Source: Fulverythrobacter ferritrahens
GTDB lineage: Bacteria > Pseudomonadota > Alphaproteobacteria > Sphingomonadales > Sphingomonadaceae
DNA: 64,000 nt
Direction of reading: 5' to 3'
Assembly: GCF_020539485.1 (NCBI RefSeq)
Contig: NZ_JACDXU010000001.1
Coordinates: 558,001 to 622,000 of the forward strand
Part shown: piece after piece, positions 8,588 to 20,333 of the stretch
How the letters are laid out: the number at the start of each line of letters is the position of its first letter
How positions within the stretch are numbered: position 1 is the first letter of the stretch
Position numbers and translations under genes: made by a program
Notes under the pieces: generated by a model
What the model saw: the letters and a program-made list of their open reading frames with translations, nothing else
The model's database searches: none
What the model was told of the DNA's origin: nothing

Positions 8588-9199
8588 TCAGGCCGCCTTA
8601 CCCTTCAGCCGTAGTGCCAGCATCACCAGCGCGATGCCGCTGGCCAGCGCATAGATGCCGATCAGCCAGCCCAGCGAGATGAGCGAGGCGCCCGGCGCGG
8701 TCATCAGCATATAGAGGATCGCCACGCCCAGCAGCAGCGAAAGGGCGCCGGCAAGGCCCAGCAGCCATTCCCCTTCGATGGAGCGGCGCAGACGGATGGC
8801 TGCCGCGATTTCCATCACGCCCGTCACCATCGCCCAGAAGGCCAGTGTGAACACCAGGAAGAAGGCATAGGTGGCCGCGGCCAACAGCGGCCAGACGAAG
8901 AAGATCACGCCCACCGCGATCCCCACCACGCCGGAAAAGACGAGCATGCCCCAGCGATCGGCCTTGTTGGTCGCGCCCCTAATGCCCGCGATCAGCGACA
9001 GGATACCATCGGCAAAGCTGAAGGCGCCGAATAGCAGGGCAAAGGCGAATACGGTCAGTCCCGGCACCAGCAGCGCCATGATGCCCAGCAAAATGGCCAG
9101 CACGCCCCGCAGCATGAACCAGCGCCAATTATGCATGGGCAGCAGCAGGAAGGCGGCATCGATCCGGGCGGCAGGTTCTGGCGTTTGCGAAGCTTCCAT
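8588..9199 (-). CDS. HdeD-family membrane protein (DUF308)
   Basis: A 203-aa inner-membrane protein with about six hydrophobic helices, in the repeated two-helix pattern of HdeD/DUF308 proteins (GVLAILLGIMALLVPG near residue 32 and further similar segments). HdeD has been linked to acid resistance at high cell density in E. coli; the function in this lineage is not established. AAGGA lies about 9 nt before the ATG at 9199. It is divergent from uvrA. Confidence 0.85.
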   Translation of the reverse strand: MEASQTPEPAARIDAAFLLLPMHNWRWFMLRGVLAILLGIMALLVPGLTVFAFALLFGAFSFADGILSLIAGIRGATNKADRWGMLVFSGVVGIAVGVIFFVWPLLAAATYAFFLVFTLAFWAMVTGVMEIAAAIRLRRSIEGEWLLGLAGALSLLLGVAILYMLMTAPGASLISLGWLIGIYALASGIALVMLALRLKGKAA

Positions 9200-9375
9200 G
9201 GCGTATTTTCCTTTCGGGTGCGAAAGATGGGGTGCTCGATGGGGTGGCCCTGTGCCCGCCGGGATGAGGGGCGGGCAGCGTGGTGATATTGCCTGATTAT
9301 TCCGGTCAAGTCACAGGATTGCTTGCGTATGGGGCCTTCCCGTTTTGCCGCGAATTTTGTCAGCTTGACGAAAGC

Positions 9376-9390
9376 GAACATTTGAGGAAC
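9376..9390. promoter_or_regulatory. LexA-type SOS box upstream of uvrA
   Basis: GAAC-ATTTGAG-GAAC, the reverse complement form of the alphaproteobacterial LexA site GTTC-N7-GTTC. It lies 70 bp before the uvrA start and just after a TTGACG hexamer at 9365-9370 that could be the -35. Confidence 0.85.
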
Positions 9391-9459
9391 AAAAGGACGT
9401 CCGGCGGCCTGCCTTGAAGGTCACTGGACTCTTCGCCCTCCAGCCCCCAGATCGCGCTC

Positions 9460-12369
<2,910 letters not shown>

Positions 12370-12380
12370 GTGGGCGCGAT

Positions 12381-12399
12381 CCTCCCCGGAACGGGGAGG
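12381..12399 (+). terminator. Hairpin after uvrA
   Basis: CCTCCCCG-GAA-CGGGGAGG forms an 8-bp stem just after the uvrA stop codon. There is no T-run, so intrinsic termination is uncertain. Confidence 0.4.
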
Positions 12400-12444
12400 G
12401 CGCGCGCACGGGATACGGGGCAGGCGTCACAGCTATCCTCCTTT

Positions 12445-12471
12445 GTCACCCCGGACCTGTTCCGGGGTGAC
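12445..12471. repeat. Dispersed palindrome GTCACCCCGGA
   Basis: GTCACCCCGGA at 12445-12455 and its complement at 12461-12471, with a five-base loop. This type of CACCCCGG palindrome is common between genes in sphingomonad genomes, from general knowledge. It may also terminate uvrA transcripts. Confidence 0.6.
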
Positions 12472-12612
12472 CGAAGGAAAAACGTCGGGCCTAGGACGCC
12501 TCTGGGCCCGTGCCTGTGCGACAGTCCTGCCCACGGGGCGAACATTCGAAGCTTTCCTACACGCCTCATGCTGTATAACTGAATTGGTTCATTCTCTATG
12601 GAGAGGCGAACC

Positions 12613-13373
12613 ATGTCAGCGCATAATACTCAAAATCCCGCCACCCATCTCGTCCTGCCGCCGCCGGAAGACGTGAGTTTCTTCATGGGGGCGGCCTTCT
12701 GGAACGATCCTGACGGCAAGCGACAGCGCGCCTATGAGTCCGATTATAGGGCGCGCTGGGCGGCACAGCAGGCGCGGGAGGCGCAGGCTCGGACGGATGC
12801 AGAGGAGAGGGAGGGACCCCCGGCCGCTCCGCTCGCGTCGCACGAAGCGCATGCCCACAGGTCTCACTCCGCCGGGCGCGGATCGATCGGGGGCAGGCGG
12901 GATATCGATTTGCCGGGGGAAGGGCCGGATGCGACGCAGGCGGATTCTGCGGGAATGGCGAGCGAGCAAGCCCTGACTGGCGGCGCCCACCTCCGCACGG
13001 CCTTCACCTCGGTCCGCCAGATGCGTTTCCGCGGCTGGCTGGCGGCTGGGGGCGATGTCCGCACGGCCTGCGCGGCGAGCGGGATTTCGCCCATGATGGC
13101 CTATCGCGCGCGGCGGCGCGATCCCTTGTTCGCAGCGGGTGCGGGACCGGGCGCTGGCCCTGGCGCGCGACCATGCGCAGGCCGTGCTGGCGGACCGCGC
13201 GCTGGAAGCATTGCGGAGCCGGTGTTCCACGACGGCGAAGTGGCGGGTTATCGTCGCCGCTATGGATGTGGGCTCCTGCTGGCCCATCTCGCCCGACCGG
13301 AACGGCGCTGCGAGGTGCTGGAATTAAGCGCCCCGGCGACGCGGGCGATGGGGAAGCATTCGACATGCTGTGA
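12613..13373 (+). pseudogene. Frameshifted HTH-containing protein (small-terminase-like), probably decayed
   Basis: The ATG at 12613 has GGAGAGG about 9 nt upstream. The first frame gives a conserved-looking HTH segment (GDVRTACAASGISPMMAYRARRRDPLF) up to about 13137. The homology-like reading then moves one frame on (RALALARDHAQAVLADRALEAL) and returns to the first frame at about 13205 (EPVFHDGEVAGYRRRY, then GLLLAHLARPER). Near 13325 a third frame (GDAGDGEAFDML) looks like the natural end. Several compensating shifts suggest decay or sequence errors. Resemblance to an HTH family common in sphingomonads is from memory; the function of that family is not known to me. Confidence 0.55.
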
Positions 13374-13516
13374 CGCTTCGGTCCCGGCCCTGGCTGCCCC
13401 GCTCGTCGCAGGCCCATCCTTCGCAGGCGCATCTCACGCGAGTTCTGCCTACGCCCGGCTTGAACTGGCCGATACAAAGCGTATAGTTCAGCATACTCAA
13501 AGAAAGGGAGCGGATC

Positions 13517-13924
13517 ATGCGCATTGCGTTATTGACCGTGGTGGCGGCTACGACACTTGTCGGGGGCTGTGCGACTGATGACGGCTATCGGAGCGATGGC
13601 TGGAGAAGCTATCGCAATTACGACTATAACCGCCCCGATCCACGATATAATGATTATGATGCTTCCCGATATTATCGCGAGGGCAAGAATTATCGCGAAC
13701 ATAAATTATCGCGTAACGATCGGATCTATCGGGGCCGCGATGGCAAATACTACTGCCGGCGCAGCGACGGAACCACTGGCCTGATAGTGGGCGCTCTTGC
13801 TGGCGGTACGCTGGGCGGCATCATCGCTCCGGGTAATTCCGAAGTGCTGGGCGCGCTGATCGGCGCGGGCGTCGGTGCCTTGATCGGTAGCGAGATCGAC
13901 AACGGCAAGGTGCGTTGCCGCTGA
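13517..13924 (+). CDS. Glycine-zipper lipoprotein (RcnB/2TM-like), paralogue 1
   Basis: A 135-aa protein with a lipobox VGGC (Cys at residue 18), a Tyr/Arg/Asp-rich middle, a conserved motif GRDGKYYCRR, and a C-terminal glycine zipper (GLIVGALAGGTLGGI...GALIGAGVGALIGSE). Such zippers insert into or associate with membranes. It ends in RCR, as does its paralogue at 26196-26570, with which it also shares the NDR...YYC...GTTGLI core. Likely an envelope protein; exact role unknown. AAAGGGAG lies upstream of the ATG. Confidence 0.75.
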   Translation: MRIALLTVVAATTLVGGCATDDGYRSDGWRSYRNYDYNRPDPRYNDYDASRYYREGKNYREHKLSRNDRIYRGRDGKYYCRRSDGTTGLIVGALAGGTLGGIIAPGNSEVLGALIGAGVGALIGSEIDNGKVRCR

Positions 13925-13975
13925 CCGGACTGCCGGCTGGCCGGTGATGCTCAAATCGTAGAGTGCGGCGGTGCT

Positions 13976-14518
13976 TTACCCGGCCAGTAGGGAGATGCTC
14001 ACCTGGCCGCTGCCGGGGCCGATCAGGCCCAGTTCGCGCGCTGCGGCCTGGCTGACGTCGATCAGGCGCTTGTGCGTATAGGGGCCGCGATCGTTGATGC
14101 GGACCACGACATTCTGCCCGGTCTTGGTGTTGGTGACGCGCACAAGGCTGCCGAAAGGCAGGCTGGGATGGGCGGCAGTGAGTTCAGTAGGGTTGAACTT
14201 CTCGCCGCTGGCGGTGCGGCGACCCTTGAATTCCTTGCCATACCAGCTGGCGAGGCCAGTGCCGATATGCTCGCCGGCATCCTCGGCCATGGGCGCAACG
14301 GCCTCGTCCGAAACGGGGTTGAGCCCCGTTTCAAGGGCGCTGGCCTGAATGGCGGCGGGGAGCAGCGCGGCAACGGAGATCGGGGCAACCGGAACGGTCG
14401 TTTCGGCAAGGACCGGGCTGCTGGTGCCCAGAGCCGCGAGCAACAGGGCTGCGCCTGCTCCGGCAAAAGGCCGGGTGAGGGTGCGCTTGCGCTGGCTGAA
14501 GATCGAACCGCTTTGCAT
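13976..14518 (-). CDS. rlpA: RlpA-like septal ring protein (double-psi beta-barrel), without SPOR domain
   Basis: RlpA proteins are outer-membrane or periplasmic, and some are lytic transglycosylases acting on stripped glycan at the septum. The double-psi barrel is clear: GLASWYGKEFKGRRTASGE in the middle and INDRGPYTHKRLIDVS near the end. The N-terminus has a basic stretch (QRKRTLTRP) and a hydrophobic export segment ending at VLAE, with no lipobox. There is no C-terminal SPOR domain, so recruitment to the septum may differ from E. coli RlpA. The start is uncertain: ATG 14518 gives a reasonable signal peptide, while ATG 14539 and GTG 14560 are in frame. Confidence 0.8.
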   Translation of the reverse strand: MQSGSIFSQRKRTLTRPFAGAGAALLLAALGTSSPVLAETTVPVAPISVAALLPAAIQASALETGLNPVSDEAVAPMAEDAGEHIGTGLASWYGKEFKGRRTASGEKFNPTELTAAHPSLPFGSLVRVTNTKTGQNVVVRINDRGPYTHKRLIDVSQAAARELGLIGPGSGQVSISLLAG

Positions 14519-14750
14519 TGGAACCGGCGCATACAGCATGGGGCCGGGGAAGGAACCCACCCGCCACGCCTCGCCGCTGAGGTGAAACGGTTCACCGACT
14601 CATCGCCGAAATCTGCGGCGAATGGAGCGGGTTATCCACCGCGTGAGGGTGGTTTTGGAGTGCGGGATGAGGGGCGAATCGGGAGAGTGGCGGTCTTTCA
14701 CACTGGCTTGGAATGGTGCGCTGGCTCAACTCCCAAGCCAATTTGGAGGT

Positions 14751-14864
14751 CGTCATGCTGAACCTGTTTCAGCATCCATCTATCCTCGGGAGTAGTGCTT
14801 TGAGGAGGCGAAATGGGCCCCTGGAAGCGAAGCTGTGCCTGCACAAACAAGTTCAGGGTGACGA
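14751..14864. repeat. Inverted pair of dispersed repeat family F
   Basis: CGTCATGCTGAACCTGTTTC begins at 14751, and a diverged inverted partner (read on the minus strand, CGTCACCCTGAACTTGTTTG) ends at 14863. The 65 bp between them have no recognisable coding content. Fragments of the same type (AAGTTCAGGGTGA) occur at about 3318 and, diverged, at 58790. Confidence 0.6.
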
Positions 14865-15419
14865 TAGGGGCGCTGCAACAGCCATTTGCATGGGGTTCTT
14901 CGGGGACGAAAATGAATGGAATGCCCAGATATGCAAATGAGGGCGGCATTGCTGCCACCCTCACTGCACCGGCTGCGTTACCGGCGTTCGACGACCCCGA
15001 GAGGACGTTGTCGCCCGGCGCTCGCGCCGGCATCCGGTCCCGTCAGGCGAGGGATCGAGCCCGAAGGCACTCTCACTCCCGCCCGGCGGTTCCGCGGCTT
15101 TCCAGTCCGTTGGGGGCTCTGCGCTTCATCTGGTCCTGCATCGGCCGAAACCGGGGCATTTCCATCCGTACAGAGCCGGACTTTCCGGCCAACCGATGAT
15201 TTTCCGCCTGCGCCCTTTCACCGGCCACGCGTCCATCCGAGGACTTTCGCGATGTTGCCTGCTTCCGAAGCGCCTGCTTTCAACCATCGTCTCGCGAAGG
15301 TTCTTCCTGGTCCTCCACCGTTTCCAGCCTTGCGGCTTTCTTCGATTTCGGTCCGGATTTCCCGTCTCGATGATTGGAAAATGCGCCTCGAAAGTGAGTC
15401 GTTCAAGCCGCGCAAGGCC

Positions 15420-15468
15420 GACTTATCCACTTTCGCCCGAATTGGCGGTGGATTAATGTGGATAAGTC
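15420..15468. promoter_or_regulatory. Two inverted DnaA-box-like sites
   Basis: GACTTATCCAC at 15420-15430 is repeated in inverted orientation at 15458-15468. The minus-strand site is a perfect TTATCCACA (15457-15465); the plus-strand site is TTATCCACT (15423-15431). A third TTATCCAC occurs near 14632. The spacing would suit DnaA binding or a hairpin. No replication genes are nearby. Confidence 0.4.
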
Positions 15469-15506
15469 TGGAATCTGCGTTGCGGCTGCGAAGAAACCCT
15501 GCTTTA

Positions 15507-15544
15507 GGGCGCGATTTTGTTGCGTTGCCGCAAGAATCGCGCCC
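15507..15544 (-). terminator. Hairpin downstream of argG
   Basis: GGGCGCGATT at 15507-15516 pairs with AATCGCGCCC at 15535-15544, with an inner TTGCG/CGCAA stem. It begins 13 bases past the argG stop. There is no strong T-run on the minus strand. Confidence 0.55.
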
Positions 15545-15557
15545 GGCAGAGAAGGCG

Positions 15558-16775
15558 TCAGCCCCGGTCGCGCTGGGCCAGCAGGCGCAGGCGCAGGGCG
15601 TTCAGCTTGATGAAGCCCGCCGCATCCTTCTGATCGTAAGCGCCGGCATCGTCCTCGAAAGTGACGTGGCGTTCCGAATAGAGGCTGTTGGGGCTCTTGC
15701 GGCCCACCACATTTGCGCTGCCCTTGTAGAGCTTGAGGCGGACCGTGCCGGAAACCTTTTCCTGGCTGTGGTCGATCGCCGCCTGCAGCATCTCGCGCTC
15801 GGGGCTGAACCAGAAGCCATTATAGATCAGCTCGGCATATTTCGGCATCAGCTCGTCCTTGAGATGAGCCGCGCCGCGATCCAGCGTGATCTGTTCAATG
15901 CCGCGATGGGCGCGGGCATAGATCTCGCCGCCCGGGGTTTCATACATGCCGCGGCTCTTCATGCCGACGAAGCGGTTTTCCACCAGATCGAGGCGGCCGA
16001 TGCCATGCTTGCGGCCCAGATCGTTGAGCGCGGCGAGCAGCGTGGCCGGGCTCATCGCTTCGCCATTCAGGGCAACGCCGTCACCCTTCTCGAAGTCGAT
16101 GGTGATATATTCCGGAGTATCCGGCGCATCTTCCGGGTTCACGGTGCGCGAATAGACGTAATCCGGGGTTTCTTCCCACGGATCTTCCAGCACCTTGCCC
16201 TCGGAAGAAGTGTGCAGCAGGTTCGCGTCGGTGGAGAAGGGGCTCTCCCCGCGCTTGTCCTTCGGCACGGGGATCTGGTGTTCTTCCGCCCAGGCGATCA
16301 GCGCGGTGCGGCTGGTCAGATCCCATTCGCGCCACGGGGCGATCACCTTGATGTTCGGCTCCAGCGCATAGGCGGACAGCTCGAACCGCACCTGATCGTT
16401 GCCCTTGCCGGTGGCGCCATGGGCCACGGCATCGGCGCCGGTTTCCCGCGCGATTTCGATCAGGCGCTTGGAAATCAGGGGGCGGGCGATGGAGGTGCCC
16501 AGCAGGTAATCCCCCTCATAACGGGCATTGGCGCGCATCATGGGGAAGACGAAATCGCGCACGAATTCCTCGCGCAGATCGTCAATATAGATGTGGTGAT
16601 CGGGCACGCCCATCAGCTTGGCCTTGGCGCGCGCGGGTTCCAGTTCCTCGCCCTGGCCGAGATCGGCCGTGAAGGTGACCACTTCGCAATTGTAAGTGAC
16701 CTGCAGCCATTTGAGGATCACGCTGGTGTCGAGACCACCGGAATAGGCGAGGACGACACGCTTGATATCGGACAT
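15558..16775 (-). CDS. argG: Argininosuccinate synthase
   Basis: Condenses citrulline and aspartate with ATP in arginine biosynthesis. The 405-aa product begins [18 protein letters not shown]; the [10 protein letters not shown]-loop at residues 10-18 is the ATP pyrophosphatase motif of this family. Further family segments such as [14 protein letters not shown] and [11 protein letters not shown] are present. GGAG sits 7 nt upstream of ATG 16775. It is the last gene of a minus-strand run, 40 bp behind the MATE gene. Confidence 0.97.
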   Translation of the reverse strand: MSDIKRVVLAYSGGLDTSVILKWLQVTYNCEVVTFTADLGQGEELEPARAKAKLMGVPDHHIYIDDLREEFVRDFVFPMMRANARYEGDYLLGTSIARPLISKRLIEIARETGADAVAHGATGKGNDQVRFELSAYALEPNIKVIAPWREWDLTSRTALIAWAEEHQIPVPKDKRGESPFSTDANLLHTSSEGKVLEDPWEETPDYVYSRTVNPEDAPDTPEYITIDFEKGDGVALNGEAMSPATLLAALNDLGRKHGIGRLDLVENRFVGMKSRGMYETPGGEIYARAHRGIEQITLDRGAAHLKDELMPKYAELIYNGFWFSPEREMLQAAIDHSQEKVSGTVRLKLYKGSANVVGRKSPNSLYSERHVTFEDDAGAYDQKDAAGFIKLNALRLRLLAQRDRG

Positions 16776-16815
16776 GGGCGGCTCCGGATAAGAGACTATG
16801 GAATCGCCCGGCGCT

Positions 16816-18156
16816 CTATGCGCCATCGCGCCCCGGTGCAAGGCGGGCGAGCAGGCGGGGCCAGTGGAAACCCAGCGCCAGCGCGCGGAAGGCATAGCCC
16901 GCCAGCAATGCGAGCCATACTCCGTTGGCGCCAAGGGGGCGCAAGGCGAGGTCGGTTGCGATATAGGCGGCAGTGGCGAACAGCGCCGCATTGCGCAGCG
17001 CGCGCCCTTCGGTGGCGCCGATGAACACGCCGTCGAGCAGCCAGGAAGCAAGGCCGACGAGCGGCACCAGCGCCACGAACCACAGCAGCGGGGCGGCGGC
17101 GGCACGTACTGCCTCGCTGGTAGTAAGCATGGCCACCAGCGGCTCGCCCGCCAGCAGGATCAGGGCAGTGAAGGCAAGGGCGGCCCACAGGCACCATTCC
17201 GCCACCAGCCGGACAGCGCGCAGGAAATCGGCCCGCGACTGCGCTCCGATGGCGCTGCCGACGCGCTCTTCCGCAGTGAAGCAGAAGCCGTCGAGCACGA
17301 AGGCGGTGATGGAAACGAACTGCATCAGCACATGCTGCGCGGCCAGTTCCGCCTCTCCAAGCCGGGCCCCGGCATTGGTGAACCAGGTGAACAGGGTGAG
17401 CAGGGCAATGGTGCGGATCATCAGGTCGCGATTGACGGCCAGCAGCCGCGCAAGCGCCGGGCGGCTGAGGATTGCCGCGCGATGAGGGAGATTGCGCCAT
17501 ACGTCCCGCGTCAGCCACAGCCCGGTGGCCAGTGCCGTCCATTCCGCGATGGCCGTGCCGAAGCCTATGCCGCGCACGCCCATGCCGAGGCCCCAGACCA
17601 GCGCGATATTGGAGACCATGTTCACGCCGTTCATCACCAGTTGCAGCGCGAGGGCGTGGCGGGTGCGACGCATGCCCAGCAGCCAGCCATTGATCGAATA
17701 GAATGCCAGCAGCGCCGGCGCGCCCCACAGGCGGGCGTGGATGAAGCCGGCGGCCTCCCGGTCCAGCGCGCCGCCGCTGGCCATGAGCGCGAGGGCGGCG
17801 GGAACGATCAGCCATTGCAGCGCGAACAGGCCGATGCCGAGCATTCCGCCCAGCAGCACGCCACGTGCCAGCAGGGCATTGGCTTCCACGGCCTTTCCGC
17901 TCCCCCGCGCCTGCGCGACAAGGCCGGTGATGCCCATGCGCAGAAAGCCGAAGGCCCAGACGAGGAAATTGACGATGGCCACGCCCAGCGCCACCGCTGC
18001 CAGCGCGGTCGCATCGCCGGTTCGCCCGATGACCGCCGTATCGACCACACCCACCAGCGGGATGGTGGCCTGGGCCAGCATGATCGGCCATGCCTGCGCA
18101 AAGATCGCGCGGCGGGTGATCGAGCTATCGCGGTTGGGGTGGATGGCGGAAACCAT
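16816..18156 (-). CDS. MATE-family efflux transporter (DinF-like)
   Basis: A 446-aa inner-membrane exporter with about twelve hydrophobic helices in two similar halves, of the DinF branch of MATE antiporters; these expel organic cations or drugs against Na+ or H+. Family-like segments include [16 protein letters not shown] near the N-terminus and [20 protein letters not shown] in the second half. I choose ATG 18156 because GAAGGG precedes it; ATG 18180 is an in-frame alternative. It lies 60 bp behind cfa and just before argG, so it may be transcribed with them. Substrate unknown. Confidence 0.9.
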   Translation of the reverse strand: MVSAIHPNRDSSITRRAIFAQAWPIMLAQATIPLVGVVDTAVIGRTGDATALAAVALGVAIVNFLVWAFGFLRMGITGLVAQARGSGKAVEANALLARGVLLGGMLGIGLFALQWLIVPAALALMASGGALDREAAGFIHARLWGAPALLAFYSINGWLLGMRRTRHALALQLVMNGVNMVSNIALVWGLGMGVRGIGFGTAIAEWTALATGLWLTRDVWRNLPHRAAILSRPALARLLAVNRDLMIRTIALLTLFTWFTNAGARLGEAELAAQHVLMQFVSITAFVLDGFCFTAEERVGSAIGAQSRADFLRAVRLVAEWCLWAALAFTALILLAGEPLVAMLTTSEAVRAAAAPLLWFVALVPLVGLASWLLDGVFIGATEGRALRNAALFATAAYIATDLALRPLGANGVWLALLAGYAFRALALGFHWPRLLARLAPGRDGA

Positions 18157-18216
18157 GGGCGCCCTTCGCATGGGGCCCATGGCCGGGCAAGCCGGGAAAC
18201 GCCCGCGAGGGCTGGC

Positions 18217-19494
18217 CTATTCCGCCGCTTCCGCCTGCCGGGCGAGATGCCATTCGGGTGCCTCGTCCGCAGCCATCAGCCGCGCAGCTTCTTCCGCGAT
18301 GTAGTTCCGCGTCATCGGCAGGGCGCTGCGGTTCTTGATCGACTGGAGGTGGAAATTGACCATGCCGCCGGAAATGAAGCTCTGCTCCGCCCCGGCAAGG
18401 TAGAACTGCCACATGCGGAACAGCCGCTCGTCATAGAGCTCGACGATTTCCTTCTCGTGCTGGCAGGTGCGGCGATACCATTCGGCCAGCGTGTGGGCAT
18501 AGTGATAGCGCAGCACTTCCACATCGCCCACTTCCCAGCCGGTCCGTTCCATGGCGAAGACCAGCTCGCTCATCGCGGGAATATAGCCGCCCGGGAAGAT
18601 GTATTTGCGGGTCCATTTGTCGGTCGTCCCGCGTCCGCGTGCCCGGCCGATCGTGTGGGTCAGCATCACGCCATTGTCTGCGAGCAGCTCGTTCGTCTTG
18701 GCGAAATACTCGCCATAATGGAGCGCGCCGACATGTTCGATCATGCCCACGCTGGTGATACGATCGAACTTGTCCTGAACATCGCGATAATCGCGCAGTT
18801 CGAAGCGCACCTTGTCGGCCACGCCTGCCGCCGCTGCCCGTTCATTGGCGAATTTCACCTGATCGGGGGCCAGGCTGACGCCCAGCACTTCGCAGCCGTA
18901 ATGCCGGTTGAGATAGAGCGCGAGACCGCCCCAGCCGCAGCCGATGTCGAGAATCTTCATGCCTTCGCCCTGTCCGGGCCGGATGTGCAGTTTGGCGGCG
19001 ATCAGGGCCAGCTTGTCCAGCTGGGCGCGTTCCAGCGAATTGGCCGGATCGCGATAATAGGCCATTGTGTAGAACCGCCCCTCGTCAAGGAACAGCTCGT
19101 AGAAACGGCGGGTGAGATCGTAATGGTGGACGACATTCTTGCTCGCCTTGGCGCGCAGATTGATGCCGTCCAGCTTGGCCGCCACATAATCCAGCCCCCG
19201 GCGCACGGGGCTGGGCGGCTTGAAGCCCCTGCGCCCGGCATTGCGCATTACCAGCAGGATCATGTCGCGAATGTCATGCGGTGGCTCGACTATCAGCCGC
19301 CCGTCCATATAGCATTCGCCCGCGCCCAGATCGGGGTGGCGCGCAATATGCATCGCCGCGCCCTTGTCGGTCAGGCGGATGGAGATCGGCTCTTCAGCCT
19401 TGTCCCCGAAGTCGTATGTTTTTCCGTCATAGTCGGTGATGACCAGACGGCCTTCACGGATAATCTGCCGAAGCAGTTTCTCGAGCAGCCACAT
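18217..19494 (-). CDS. cfa: Cyclopropane-fatty-acyl-phospholipid synthase family protein
   Basis: SAM-dependent enzyme that adds a methylene bridge to unsaturated acyl chains of membrane phospholipids. The SAM-binding motif ILDIGCGWGG is at residues 181-190. Upstream lies the segment VVHHYDLTRRFYELFLDE (about 121-138), and VGMIEHVG follows, both typical of CFA synthases. The start at 19494 follows AAGGGG with 9-nt spacing; an upstream in-frame start gives 23 extra residues without a better site. Length 425 aa, slightly longer than E. coli Cfa. Other members of the family methylate rather than cyclopropanate, so the product is not certain. Confidence 0.92.
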   Translation of the reverse strand: MWLLEKLLRQIIREGRLVITDYDGKTYDFGDKAEEPISIRLTDKGAAMHIARHPDLGAGECYMDGRLIVEPPHDIRDMILLVMRNAGRRGFKPPSPVRRGLDYVAAKLDGINLRAKASKNVVHHYDLTRRFYELFLDEGRFYTMAYYRDPANSLERAQLDKLALIAAKLHIRPGQGEGMKILDIGCGWGGLALYLNRHYGCEVLGVSLAPDQVKFANERAAAAGVADKVRFELRDYRDVQDKFDRITSVGMIEHVGALHYGEYFAKTNELLADNGVMLTHTIGRARGRGTTDKWTRKYIFPGGYIPAMSELVFAMERTGWEVGDVEVLRYHYAHTLAEWYRRTCQHEKEIVELYDERLFRMWQFYLAGAEQSFISGGMVNFHLQSIKNRSALPMTRNYIAEEAARLMAADEAPEWHLARQAEAAE

Positions 19495-19579
19495 GGCCTG
19501 TATCCCCTTGGCGTTTTCGCGCCCCCAATGACAATCTTTGAATAGGCGCGCAGGCCCTGTCAATCACTCGCTAACCCTG

Positions 19580-20320
19580 TCAGATTCCCGCATACCATTG
19601 ATAGCCGGTGCGATCTTCCCAATAACCACCTTTGCCCGCGCCGACGTCCGCCAGGCTGGCGACTGCTTCGATCCCGGTGAGATATTTGGCATGTTTGTAG
19701 CCCAACTGCCGCTCGATCCGCATCCGCAGCGGCGCGCCGTTCTTAACCGGCAAGGGCTCCCCATTCAGGCTGTGGGCGATGATCGTCTGCGGGTGGAAGG
19801 CATCGACCAGATCGACGCTTTCGTAATAGGCGCTGCCATTAAGCATATCGGCGCAATGGAAGATGATGAAACGCGCTTCCGGCTTCACGCCCGCCATTTC
19901 AAGGATATGGGCGAGCTGCGGCCCAGTCCACTGGCCGATGGCGCTCCATCCTTCCACGCAATCGTGGCGGGTGATCTGGGTCCGCTGGGGCAGGGCCCTC
20001 ACGTCGTCGAGCGAGAGGGAGAGCGGGGTGGAGACGAGGCCCGTCACGCCCAGCCGCCACAATGCAAAATTCGCGGCCAGATGCGCCTTGTAGGCGGCGT
20101 CCTGCGGGTCGGTAGTGCCGTTGCCGCGGAAAACGGGAGAAATGTCCTCAGAGCTAAACTCCCGCGCGAGAGCCGTGCGGCGGCCGAGCAGGTCGTGCAG
20201 CCCCCTGTTCCAGTCCTCCACAGAGGAAAGCAGCGAGGAAACCGGCCCGGTTTCCGCCAGTTTGGAACAGCCGGTGGCGAGGAAGGCGCCGGCGCCGGCG
20301 AGGAGGGAGCGGCGCTTCAT
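19580..20320 (-). CDS. Tat-exported lipoprotein with molybdopterin-binding (sulfite oxidase/MsrP-type) domain
   Basis: A 246-aa protein. The N-terminus KRRSLLAGAG is a twin-arginine signal and is followed by a lipobox ATGC (Cys 18), so the enzyme should be folded in the cytoplasm, exported by Tat and anchored as a lipoprotein. The molybdopterin domain occupies about residues 75-245; Cys 121 in RHDCVEGWS fits the molybdenum ligand of the sulfite oxidase/MsrP family. The b561 gene lies 13 bp upstream, and its product is the likely electron donor. Methionine sulfoxide reduction is possible, but the substrate is not shown. GAAGGAGG precedes the ATG. Confidence 0.85.
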   Translation of the reverse strand: MKRRSLLAGAGAFLATGCSKLAETGPVSSLLSSVEDWNRGLHDLLGRRTALAREFSSEDISPVFRGNGTTDPQDAAYKAHLAANFALWRLGVTGLVSTPLSLSLDDVRALPQRTQITRHDCVEGWSAIGQWTGPQLAHILEMAGVKPEARFIIFHCADMLNGSAYYESVDLVDAFHPQTIIAHSLNGEPLPVKNGAPLRMRIERQLGYKHAKYLTGIEAVASLADVGAGKGGYWEDRTGYQWYAGI

Positions 20321-20333
20321 GGATTATCCTCCT

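Larger units (their letters stand above)
14519..15557. other. About 1 kb without a recognisable gene
   Basis: This gap between rlpA and argG, both on the minus strand, holds an inverted repeat pair at 14751-14864, DnaA-box-like sites at about 14632 and at 15420-15468, and an argG-proximal hairpin at 15507-15544. Open frames of 60-110 codons occur on both strands, but none has a ribosome binding site or protein-like composition I recognise. A structured RNA or relic gene is possible; I could not identify one. Confidence 0.5.

Noticed and set aside
15020-15200. RNase P RNA-like text on the minus strand (GGAAAGTCCGG near 15185)
   Set aside because: Only the short GGAAAGTCCGG element matches; the other conserved blocks of bacterial RNase P RNA are not found.
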